A stretch of DNA of 64,000 bases from Polyangiaceae bacterium (GTDB lineage Bacteria > Myxococcota_A > Polyangia > Polyangiales > Polyangiaceae). Position numbers and translations under genes: made by a program. Shown here in pieces: positions 54,711-62,805 of this stretch; within the stretch, counting starts at the first letter, position 1; each line of letters opens with the position of its first letter. Below the pieces are notes generated by a model that did not search any database, was not told the origin of the DNA, and was given only the letters and a program-made list of their open reading frames with translations. The stretch is from the NCBI GenBank assembly GCA_016715885.1, contig JADJXL010000026.1, positions 62,001 to 126,000 on the forward strand. The letters are read 5' to 3'.

Positions 54711-57305
54711 ATGCAGGACGCGCAGCACAAACGGCAGCCGATCATCGTTGCAGTCGCTGCGCGTCCCACCTCCGCTCGAGCTCTCACCGCGCCGCTGTCG
54801 CGTCTCGCGCACGCCGCGCTCATCGTGCCGACCGCCGTCGCGGATGCGTTGCGCCGAGCCTCCGACCTCGCGGCCCGCTTGAAAGACAAACCGGGCTGCA
54901 TCGTTCTTGGCGATGACATTTCGCCAGACGACGCGCGCGCGCTTTGTGCCTCCGTGGCTGCATCTGGCGTTCGCGTCGTCGCAGCACCCGGGCTTGCTGC
55001 TGCATTCGCCGGCGATCCACATGCATCCGTCGTCGATGCCGGCGCCCGCGTCCTCGACCCCAATTTCCTCGCGCTCGTCGAAGAAACCCGCCGCGAATCC
55101 ATGGGAAACGTCGTCGGCATTGCGGTGCGTTCTCCGGCGGGTCGTCGAATTCCCCGCGGCGCTTCGACGCGCTCGCCATTTTCTGCCAATGGTCGCATTG
55201 CATTCGACATTTCCGCAGAAGCGAAGCAGCGCATTGCAAAGCTCGCCACGAACGCGTTCTCCGTGCTCGACGCCGTACTTCCCGGAGCTGCCGAAAAGCT
55301 CGAAGTGACCGAAGTCGTCTCTGCGCCCGGAGCCGATAGACTCGTTTGCAATGCGTGCGTCGGTGACGTCGTCGTCGAAGTGGACCTCGATGAAGAAATG
55401 CAAGGCGAAGGATCGCTCGAAATCGAAGTGGTCATGCGTCGAGGGGCATTGGTTTGTCGGTGGGGGAAAACAAGTTCGTCGCTCACGCGCAAGGCAATGC
55501 TTCGCGACGGGCCGGTGCATTTGGACACCGTGCCGAGCCCGCTCGAAGTGGCCGTGCGACACGTGCTTGCCACATTCGAGCGCGCGGCGCCCTCTCCTGC
55601 GTCCTTCGAGGGGCTTGCACGCAGCACGAACACGGCATTCGCGGCATTGTCGCGTTATGCGCAGCGAGGTCCCGCGCGGCCCATCGAGCTATTGCTCGTT
55701 CATGTTCCGCGATATCGAAACAGTTACGACGAGCTCGAATTGCCGTCGCTCGCGGCCGCGCGCCTCGCTGCATTTGCGCGGGGCCATGGATTCGTCACGC
55801 GCGTCGTCGATTTGCAGATACTTCACGGCCAGGATCCGCTCGAAGAATTTGCTGATGACGACCAGGTGCGTGCGTGGCTCGAAGGAAAGACTGCTGCGGC
55901 CATTGCAGCGGCCATCGATAAACTTTGGGCATCTTTTGGCCTGGATCTTTTGGGCGCCAAACAATCCGGCCGCCGCATTCTCGTCGGTTTGTCCATTGTC
56001 GATTATTTTGGTCATTTTCAAATGAACATCGCGACGTGCCTCGCGCGGCTCGTCAAAACGAATACTGGGTTTCCCACGGTGCTCGGCGGCGAACGAGACC
56101 AAGTCGATGGTGACAGGGCGCTCGACACGCCCGACGCGTTCGATTACGTGGTGGATGGCGACGGAGAAGTTCCGCTTTTGGGTCTTTTGCACCTCGAAGC
56201 GTACGGGGACAGGCGTGCCAAAGACATCCCCGGCGTCTGGTCGCGCAGTGGCGAAACGATCACAAAAAACAAGCTCATCCGGTCACACCTCAATGCCATG
56301 CCGCGGCCCGATTTCGACGATGTGGACATTGGCCAATACCTGGGCAAACCCACGGCCGAACTGCTCGACGCCTTGACGCACGCGGGTCTTTATCACGGTG
56401 AGCCCATCGAGCCATTTGCATATTTGCCTTATGGATTCATCAAGGGCTGCACGGCGAAATGTGAATTTTGCAGCGCCAAGGAATGGCTCGACATTCAGGC
56501 GCCCGAAAAGAGCGTCGATGAATTGCTCGCCTTTACCGAACGATATGGCGTGCGTGATTTCATGTTCCTGAACAACCTCGTCAATCCGAGCCCCCGGCTA
56601 CTCGAGCGATTTTGCCGGCGTCTCGTGGATTCGAAGGCGAACATTCAGTGGACGGATTCATGCCGACCGACGGACATTTCCGCGGATCTTGCGTCGCTCA
56701 TGCGTGCATCGGGTTGTCTACTGCTCAATTATGGGGCCGAGTCTGGTAGCGACAAGATCCTCGAGCTCATGAAGAAGGGTCTTTTGTCGCGCGACATCGT
56801 CGAAACGCTCCGCAACACGCATCGCGCGGGGATCATCAACCGAGTCAACTTCATTGCCGGTTATTTTCACGAAACCGACGCCGACGTCGATGCGACGATT
56901 GGGCTCGTCGAAACCTTGGCTGAAGAAATCGACATCGTGGGGTGTTTTCAAGGGTTTTACCTTTTCCCGGGCATGGGCGTCGTCCCCGAAGACGCGGGCA
57001 TCGTGCTTCGTCCTGGTCTCGATCGTTTGAAGACTGGACAAGCGACGCTCGCTTATGACGAAATTGGTGGTATGCTGTGGGAGGAGAAGCGCGACAAGAT
57101 CGACGCGTCTCGCAATCGCATTTTGGCCCGGATGAACGACCTTCACATTCGAACGCTCGATAAAATCAACGAATATGATCTATTTTGGTTGTCGCGCAAA
57201 TACGACAAGGCCACGGTGACGCGATTTTTGCTCGAGGTGCCGCGTCGGCCCATTGGGCGGCGTAATCAAGCTGCGCTTTTGCCGGGCGGTCAAAGGGATT
57301 GGTGA
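54711..57305 (+). CDS. Radical SAM protein with cobalamin-binding-like domain
   Basis: 864 residues from the ATG at 54711 (a GTG at 54708 is in frame). The N-terminal ~300 residues are an uncharacterised alpha/beta region (IIVAVAARPTSARALTAPL, GCIVLGDDISPDDARAL). A B12-binding-like segment follows (~320-490, LLLVHVPRYRN, VGLSIVDYFGHFQ, VLGGERDQVD, VDGDGEVPLL). The radical SAM core has C-x3-C-x2-C at Cys580, Cys584 and Cys587 (GFIKGCTAKCEFCSAKEW). Later core strands include FMFLNNLVNPSP and LLNYGAESGSDKILELM. Cobalamin radical SAM enzymes usually methylate unactivated carbons or rearrange rings. Convergent with the PCC-motif gene and near a second radical SAM gene, so the three may work together. 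Confidence 0.9.
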   Translation: MQDAQHKRQPIIVAVAARPTSARALTAPLSRLAHAALIVPTAVADALRRASDLAARLKDKPGCIVLGDDISPDDARALCASVAASGVRVVAAPGLAAAFAGDPHASVVDAGARVLDPNFLALVEETRRESMGNVVGIAVRSPAGRRIPRGASTRSPFSANGRIAFDISAEAKQRIAKLATNAFSVLDAVLPGAAEKLEVTEVVSAPGADRLVCNACVGDVVVEVDLDEEMQGEGSLEIEVVMRRGALVCRWGKTSSSLTRKAMLRDGPVHLDTVPSPLEVAVRHVLATFERAAPSPASFEGLARSTNTAFAALSRYAQRGPARPIELLLVHVPRYRNSYDELELPSLAAARLAAFARGHGFVTRVVDLQILHGQDPLEEFADDDQVRAWLEGKTAAAIAAAIDKLWASFGLDLLGAKQSGRRILVGLSIVDYFGHFQMNIATCLARLVKTNTGFPTVLGGERDQVDGDRALDTPDAFDYVVDGDGEVPLLGLLHLEAYGDRRAKDIPGVWSRSGETITKNKLIRSHLNAMPRPDFDDVDIGQYLGKPTAELLDALTHAGLYHGEPIEPFAYLPYGFIKGCTAKCEFCSAKEWLDIQAPEKSVDELLAFTERYGVRDFMFLNNLVNPSPRLLERFCRRLVDSKANIQWTDSCRPTDISADLASLMRASGCLLLNYGAESGSDKILELMKKGLLSRDIVETLRNTHRAGIINRVNFIAGYFHETDADVDATIGLVETLAEEIDIVGCFQGFYLFPGMGVVPEDAGIVLRPGLDRLKTGQATLAYDEIGGMLWEEKRDKIDASRNRILARMNDLHIRTLDKINEYDLFWLSRKYDKATVTRFLLEVPRRPIGRRNQAALLPGGQRDW

Positions 57306-57360
57306 CGGCGCCACCGCGAACCACGGGGAGTTGAAACCCCGCTACGATAAAAAGTCCTCA

Positions 57361-58716
57361 CTACCGTTCGGACTGGGTGTCCGTTCTGAGCCGATGTTTC
57401 AATGCTGGTTGAGCGATCTCTTCCACCGGAAACGGCAACAGCACACCGAGCTTCGGGTTTGTCCGAGCAATTCGTCGCACCGTCCCTCCGGCGTGAACCT
57501 CGAAGACATCGTCTTTCATGACAAACTTTCCCGGGCCAGCCAAGAGCGCCCCGAAGAGCCGTCGTGCGCGCAATTCTTCGTCCGGATCGAGCGGCGCGGA
57601 GGCAGGCAAAAACCGCGCCTCCTCGTATTCGATTCCCTTTGCATCCACTCGCGCTCCTTCGAACGCAATCGCCCGTGCCTCGTCGAAATACAGCACCGGG
57701 CGCCCGAGCGCTTTGCATAACGCCGACGATACGCTGCTTTCCAACGCTTCGAGCACTCGTCCCGCGAACCGAATTGCCTTCGAACACCCAAACGAACACG
57801 GCGTACACGGGATGACGTGTCTCACCGCCGAATTGAGATACGCGTGAAATGTTGCACCGAGGGCGCGGCTGCGCGCTGCCGTGACGTACGTGAGCGCCGC
57901 GTTGTTGCCTCGTTCCCCGAGCGCCACGAAGGCTGCCACGCAGCAGGGCGGATAGCCCATCAATTCACCAATGGCCACCGCATTTCGGCTCGACCCTTCG
58001 TCCCAAAGCCGCGCCGCACGTTGCGCAAGAGCTGCGTCATTCGAAATGAACACGTGAGAATTCGTTTCACGACTGGCAACTTCGTACACGCGCCTGCCCG
58101 TAGCGCTTTCGACGTACAATGGTGTTTCATGACAAACAAGCATAGCGGTGGAATATTTCGAGCGCAAAGCATTTACGTCATGCGTCGGCACGACGAGGTA
58201 CAAAACGGGTTTGTCGCCATTGACGAATGCGACTTCTTCCAGGTTCGAGGGCAATCCTTCGATGTCTGGGTCCATCGCGAGCGGCACGGCATTTTGCGCG
58301 ATTTCTTCCCACGCTGCGTCGATGACGAGGCCGCTTGCATTCCGCGTCCATGTCGTCGCATCGGGCGCGCCCACTGAAAAACGCGCCCCGGGTTTGACTC
58401 GACCGTACCCACGTGCATCATCGTGCACGAAAAGCTCAGCACCGAACGTCGCCGCTCGCGCCGAAAGCTCGCGTTCCCAAGCGTCTTCGAATGCCCCTCG
58501 ACGAAGCACCACGCGCAAAACCCCGCGTTCGAGGCACAAGCTGGCTCGGAAAAACCCAGCTTCACCGCCCGACGTTATGAGCGCTGCGCGCGGTTTTGCT
58601 TCGAGCAGCGCTTCAATGTCGCCAAGCGTTGCGTCCGGCGGTTCGACGAGCGCGTCCTCGCCAAGATGTACGGGATTCGAGCCGAGAACGAGGACGGGAG
58701 CGCGCACCGCGAACAC
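57361..58716 (-). CDS. Uncharacterised Cys-motif protein between radical SAM genes
   Basis: 451 residues from a GTG at 58716. Two Cys clusters stand out: GYPPCCVAAF (Cys258/Cys259), the pattern I associate with DUF483-type proteins, and IPCTPCSFGC with C-x2-C-x3-C (Cys304, Cys307, Cys311). Both could bind metal or Fe-S. The N-terminal half contains ALITSGGEAGFF; the SGGE tetrapeptide also marks the radical SAM cores of its neighbours, though no C-x3-C-x2-C is present. The C-terminus is Arg-rich. It is convergent with the cobalamin radical SAM gene and divergent from the double radical SAM gene. Its function is unknown; a substrate, scaffold or electron carrier for them is possible. Confidence 0.72.
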   Translation of the reverse strand: MFAVRAPVLVLGSNPVHLGEDALVEPPDATLGDIEALLEAKPRAALITSGGEAGFFRASLCLERGVLRVVLRRGAFEDAWERELSARAATFGAELFVHDDARGYGRVKPGARFSVGAPDATTWTRNASGLVIDAAWEEIAQNAVPLAMDPDIEGLPSNLEEVAFVNGDKPVLYLVVPTHDVNALRSKYSTAMLVCHETPLYVESATGRRVYEVASRETNSHVFISNDAALAQRAARLWDEGSSRNAVAIGELMGYPPCCVAAFVALGERGNNAALTYVTAARSRALGATFHAYLNSAVRHVIPCTPCSFGCSKAIRFAGRVLEALESSVSSALCKALGRPVLYFDEARAIAFEGARVDAKGIEYEEARFLPASAPLDPDEELRARRLFGALLAGPGKFVMKDDVFEVHAGGTVRRIARTNPKLGVLLPFPVEEIAQPALKHRLRTDTQSER

Positions 58717-58803
58717 TGTACTCTATTCGAGACCCTGACGTAAAAACAAATCCATTTGACCCCATGCCCCCGCCGCATGTAGCGTACTTTCTCGCAACCC
58801 TCG
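58717..58803. promoter_or_regulatory. Divergent intergenic region of the radical SAM cluster
   Basis: 87 bases between the start codons of the Cys-motif gene (minus) and the double radical SAM gene (plus). Both promoters must lie here or inside the flanking genes. No consensus boxes are evident. Confidence 0.4.
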
Positions 58804-61614
58804 ATGCGCTCCTTGCCGCTCATTCGCGAGGCGGGCCGTCCGCCGCAACCCATGGCTGCCCGCATTGCGCCGCCTGGTGCCGTGCTTCCGGCGGCCATCC
58901 TGAGCCTCCACAGCCATCGCGACCGGTCATTCCTCGACGACGTCATCCTCCATCACGTATCGGGCGCCTTGCGCGCAGCGGGCCTCGACAATGACCTCGT
59001 CGTCGCTTACGTGCCACCGGACGTCGATGTCGCGTGGGACGCATTGATAGCCACGTTGCGCGATTATCCCACGATTCTCTACGAACGCCTCTGGGATCCG
59101 GCGCTCGTCACGCGCATTGCAAAAGAACTTCCAAACGCCACGCTCGTGCGATTGATTGGCGAGCATGATTTGTCCCAAGCCCCGGCGCACCATGTTTGTC
59201 CGGCCGATCCCAAAGCCGTCGTGGATTTGTTGAATGAAATGGCCGGGCGCCCGCCTTTCGCGGGGCAATTGCCACGTTATGCGCCCAACGTAAAACCCGT
59301 GTACGTGACGCCCGACTCGCGGCCCAAAGCGCCTTCTTTTCCGATTACGGGCAACATCGGTTGTCCTTACCAAACGGATGCTCGGTCGAACCCTGTCTTT
59401 TCCGGCGTCGACATTCCCAAAGAATACGGTCGTGGCTGCGGGTTTTGCACGACGGGAAACCATTACGAATACAAGCCCAAAGAAGAAGCGCTCGAATGGG
59501 CATTGCTACAGCTCCGGTACTTGCGTACGAATGCCCCGGACCTCGATACGCTGGTTTTGCGCGATCAAAATCCTTTTTATTATCTCACCGAATTCATCGA
59601 AACCGCCGAACAAGAACGCCTCGGACCGTTTACGTTGCTCATCGAATCCCGCGCAGATTGGTGGCTGCAAAATTCGGGCAGATTCGTCCGAGCGCTCGAA
59701 GCCGCAAAACGCTCGTCCATCAAGCTTGCCCCATTTCTCGTCGGTATCGAAAACTTTTCGCAAACCGAGCTCGATCGCTTCAACAAAGGAGCGACATCGG
59801 AGACGCTCATCAAATTCTTGGGTGCACTTCACCGCTGGCATGCCGATTATGCTCCCGCCGTGGATTTGTCCCACGCAGCATTCGGGTTCATCATGTTCAC
59901 GCCGTGGACGACCCTTGCCGATCTGCGGACGAACCTCGACTGCATCCGGCAAACGCGCATGGATCGATTTCGCGGACACCTGCTGCTGTCCCGCGTGCGC
60001 CTCTATCCGGACACCGCCCTGTACTGGCTCGCCAAACGCGATGGGCTCTTGGCGGATGATTATGCTAGACCCGAAGACGACGCGAGCGCTCGTTATGGGT
60101 ACTTGCCGGCCAAACCTTTTCGTTTTCGTCACCCCAAAGTCGCCAAAATCGCTGAATTGGCCACCGAATACATCGCCCAGAAGGGTGGCCGAGACGAACC
60201 GCAGCTCCTCGAAGCACTGCTCGATCTCATCGAAAATGCCGCCGACGAAACGCTCGTGACCGTGGACGACGTCATCCGTGCCATGGCAGACAAACGCCCG
60301 GCGAACCAGGATTCGAACCGGCCAAAAGGAACGCTATTTCGCGATCCTCCAAACGTCGAAGGTGAAGCTGCCGAGAAAAAGCGCCTCATCGCACAAGCGC
60401 TCGTAAACGCGCCGACATTGCCCGTCACACTTCCAGCTTTTGGATTGTCCCTGCTCGATATCAATGCGGACAAACGTGGAATCGATCTTCTGTTTGGAAC
60501 GAAAACTCCCGTGACCCGGTTACGCATCGAATGGGACAAAAGGGCGGGTCGAGCCAAGGTCGAAGCATCGGAGCTCGCGCCCGGCGCCGAACGTTTTGCG
60601 CGGGCGTTCGACGTGATGATTGCGCGTTTGTCCAAGTCGACCACGGCCGAACGATTCGAACGGGCGATGGTGCACGCCCGAGAACTTGCACGCTTGCCCG
60701 TCTCCGTACCGCTTGGTTTTTTTCGACAACTGGTGGCAGGCCTCGACGAACCTCAAGGGCTCGTGCGCACGGGATTTTCGTGCAACCAGGACTGCGGCAT
60801 GTGCTGGCAAGGTCGCGACTGGGGCCGATACGGGGCCGAACAAATTTTGCGCTGGATCGAAGATTTGCGCGCCGCCGGCGCAACGTGTCTCATCATTTCC
60901 GGCGGCGAACCCACGCTCGATCCGGACCTCGTACGGTACGTCGAACACGCGCGTGCGCTGGGTTTTACCAACGTGACGCTCGAAACGAACGCCATTCAAG
61001 CGGCCAAACCGGGGCATGCCGAGCGCCTTGCGAAAGCGGGCGTGAGCCAAGCATTCGTGTCGCTGCACAGCGGCGATCCGGCCATCTCGGATGCGATCAC
61101 GCGCGCGCCGGGCACGCACGAACGCACCGTGCGAGGCATCCACGCGCTGCTCGAAGCAAACATTCCCGTCGTGCTCAATGCCGTGATGACGGCCGAAGGC
61201 ATCGATCACTTGGCCTCGTTGCCAGACTTCATTCACGACACGTTTGGCGGGCATCCGCTTCTTTCCAGCCTGATGATTTCGCAACCGACCGAGCCTTTCG
61301 ATCGCACGCTTTTGCCTGCGATCGTGCCGGATCCTGCGCGAGCTCGGCTGGCCCTTCGCAAAACGATCGATCGGGCCCTGGCCCTGGGCATCACCGTGCA
61401 AGGACTCGATGGCCCCTGCGGTCCACCTCTATGCGCATTCGGCGGAGACCGGCGCGTCATTGCGGGCAAACCCGTGCCGAAAATGGTGGACTTCAGGCGA
61501 CACGTGCCCGCGTGCGAGCGCTGCGTCGCACGATCGGCATGCTTTGGCGTGCGTCATATCGAAGTGGAATTGTTCGGTGAGGCGTGCGTGTCGCCATTGG
61601 ACACGTGGGCGTGA
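58804..61614 (+). CDS. Large protein with two radical SAM halves and SPASM-like tail
   Basis: 936 residues from the ATG at 58804. The first radical SAM half has EYGRGCGFCTTGNHY (Cys212, Cys215), with Tyr208 where the first cluster Cys should be. A Cys at 187 (NIGCPYQ) could serve instead. Later core elements include FYYLTEFIETAEQE and FLVGIENFSQTELDRF. A linker follows (~500-640). The second radical SAM half has an intact C-x3-C-x2-C (SCNQDCGMCWQG; Cys660, 664, 667), LIISGGEPTLDPDL, NVTLETNAIQA and SLHSGDPAIS. The C-terminus has Cys872, Cys877, Cys904, Cys907 and Cys913, a SPASM/twitch-like set for auxiliary clusters. Tandem radical SAM domains in one chain are unusual; the first half may be catalytically dead or use an altered cluster. 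Confidence 0.9.
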   Translation: MRSLPLIREAGRPPQPMAARIAPPGAVLPAAILSLHSHRDRSFLDDVILHHVSGALRAAGLDNDLVVAYVPPDVDVAWDALIATLRDYPTILYERLWDPALVTRIAKELPNATLVRLIGEHDLSQAPAHHVCPADPKAVVDLLNEMAGRPPFAGQLPRYAPNVKPVYVTPDSRPKAPSFPITGNIGCPYQTDARSNPVFSGVDIPKEYGRGCGFCTTGNHYEYKPKEEALEWALLQLRYLRTNAPDLDTLVLRDQNPFYYLTEFIETAEQERLGPFTLLIESRADWWLQNSGRFVRALEAAKRSSIKLAPFLVGIENFSQTELDRFNKGATSETLIKFLGALHRWHADYAPAVDLSHAAFGFIMFTPWTTLADLRTNLDCIRQTRMDRFRGHLLLSRVRLYPDTALYWLAKRDGLLADDYARPEDDASARYGYLPAKPFRFRHPKVAKIAELATEYIAQKGGRDEPQLLEALLDLIENAADETLVTVDDVIRAMADKRPANQDSNRPKGTLFRDPPNVEGEAAEKKRLIAQALVNAPTLPVTLPAFGLSLLDINADKRGIDLLFGTKTPVTRLRIEWDKRAGRAKVEASELAPGAERFARAFDVMIARLSKSTTAERFERAMVHARELARLPVSVPLGFFRQLVAGLDEPQGLVRTGFSCNQDCGMCWQGRDWGRYGAEQILRWIEDLRAAGATCLIISGGEPTLDPDLVRYVEHARALGFTNVTLETNAIQAAKPGHAERLAKAGVSQAFVSLHSGDPAISDAITRAPGTHERTVRGIHALLEANIPVVLNAVMTAEGIDHLASLPDFIHDTFGGHPLLSSLMISQPTEPFDRTLLPAIVPDPARARLALRKTIDRALALGITVQGLDGPCGPPLCAFGGDRRVIAGKPVPKMVDFRRHVPACERCVARSACFGVRHIEVELFGEACVSPLDTWA

Positions 61615-61627
61615 AAGGACGCTTGGA

Positions 61628-61966
61628 TCAGCGCTTCTTGATGCCGAGCTGGACCTGGAGCTGACGGCGAAGCTTGCGCACCTGATCCGTCGGGAGCTTG
61701 CGAACGAGCTCCGTTGCATGGGCTCGTTCGTCGTCGCTCGAAAACGTGAGGATGTAGAGCGGCGGCAAGCCAAGACCCTTGGCCAAACGCGAAATCGTTT
61801 GAATGGTAATGGCTGCGAGCCCGTGCTCGACGCTGGACAGATGCCCCTTCGACAGCTCGCTCGCATCGGCGAGCTCCGCGAGAGACATGCCTCGCTCCAA
61901 GCGAAGCTCGCGAATGCGCGTACCTACCTGAGAAGCGAAAGGATCGGGAACAGTTCGTCGCGGCAT
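61628..61966 (-). CDS. XRE-family helix-turn-helix regulator
   Basis: 112 residues; ATG at 61966 behind AGGAG. A single XRE domain (~15-70) with RIRELRLERGMSLAELADAS, ELSKGHLSSVEHG and ITIQTISRLAKGLGLPPLYIL, followed by a helical, basic C-terminal tail (KLPTDQVRKLRRQLQVQLG). No ligand domain. It is convergent with the double radical SAM gene (13 bases). Its promoter lies in the region to its right (61967-62805), so it may regulate itself or the radical SAM genes. Confidence 0.9.
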   Translation of the reverse strand: MPRRTVPDPFASQVGTRIRELRLERGMSLAELADASELSKGHLSSVEHGLAAITIQTISRLAKGLGLPPLYILTFSSDDERAHATELVRKLPTDQVRKLRRQLQVQLGIKKR

Positions 61967-62805
61967 GTTTTGAATTCTCCTCGTGCCGGGTCTTGAACCT
62001 GGTGTTTGTCGGGCTGTTACGTTTCATGAGCGACGTTTTTCACGCCCCCCACGAATGCTTGGGCAAGCACTCGAGTCATGATGCATGACTCCGACGAACC
62101 TGTGTACTAGAAAAACGAACCATTTGCACACGGACCCTCGCGCACGGGAATCCGTTTGTCGAAAGTTGGCTACAGTTATGACGACTACATACTTCTCGCG
62201 CGCCAAAGTCTCCGTCGGCCAATGCTCCTGCCCAGCGATCTGCGACCTTCAGCCGATCAAACGCCGATGTGGTAGGGGCGTCTTCCCAAGGCGTCGAAAA
62301 ATAGTCAGTCGACACGAGGCGCGTTCGAACCGCCCACGACAATCGAAAGCAACGTGCGAGAGCGCCAAACCGTTAGAAAGCATGGTGCCGTTCGTCTCGG
62401 TGCAGCACCGTATACCAAGACAACCACGAGTCATTCGTTCACGACGATTGACAAGGGCCGCGTAAATCTTTTTTCCGTTTGCCGCGTAATAACTTACGCG
62501 TAGTGGTTCGCCCCGGGGGTGCGTCCGGAAAGTCCCCGATGACAAATCGGGTTCGTCCTTCAACACCATGCGGGGACGGCGAGGATTGACCCGCAGTTGC
62601 AAAGAACGGGACCATTTTCGACGTCATGACGTGTCATTGACGATCAAGATCGACGGAGGGTCGCGCGGGCGCCGAATTTTTCGGCCCCGCTCCATGTTTT
62701 GCGATGCCCTGCTCGCTCGTCCGGTTGGCAACGGTTGCTTCGGGCATCCTGGCATGCTCATTCTCTGGCGGCTCAAAGGCGAGCACTGGCGGAGTGGAAA
62801 AACGA
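61967..62805. other. Intergenic region between XRE gene and aminotransferase
   Basis: 839 bases with no supported gene: the frames present have no ribosome sites, no domain signals and biased Arg/Pro content. It includes the XRE promoter side, a small hairpin CCCGAT-gacaa-ATCGGG (62535-62551) and the ribosome site GGAG at 62792 for the aminotransferase. No riboswitch or RNA was recognised. Confidence 0.4.

Noticed and set aside
62085..62627. Short plus and minus frames in the gap before the aminotransferase
   Set aside because: Frames have no ribosome sites, contain Arg/Pro-biased composition and conflict with each other; left as intergenic.
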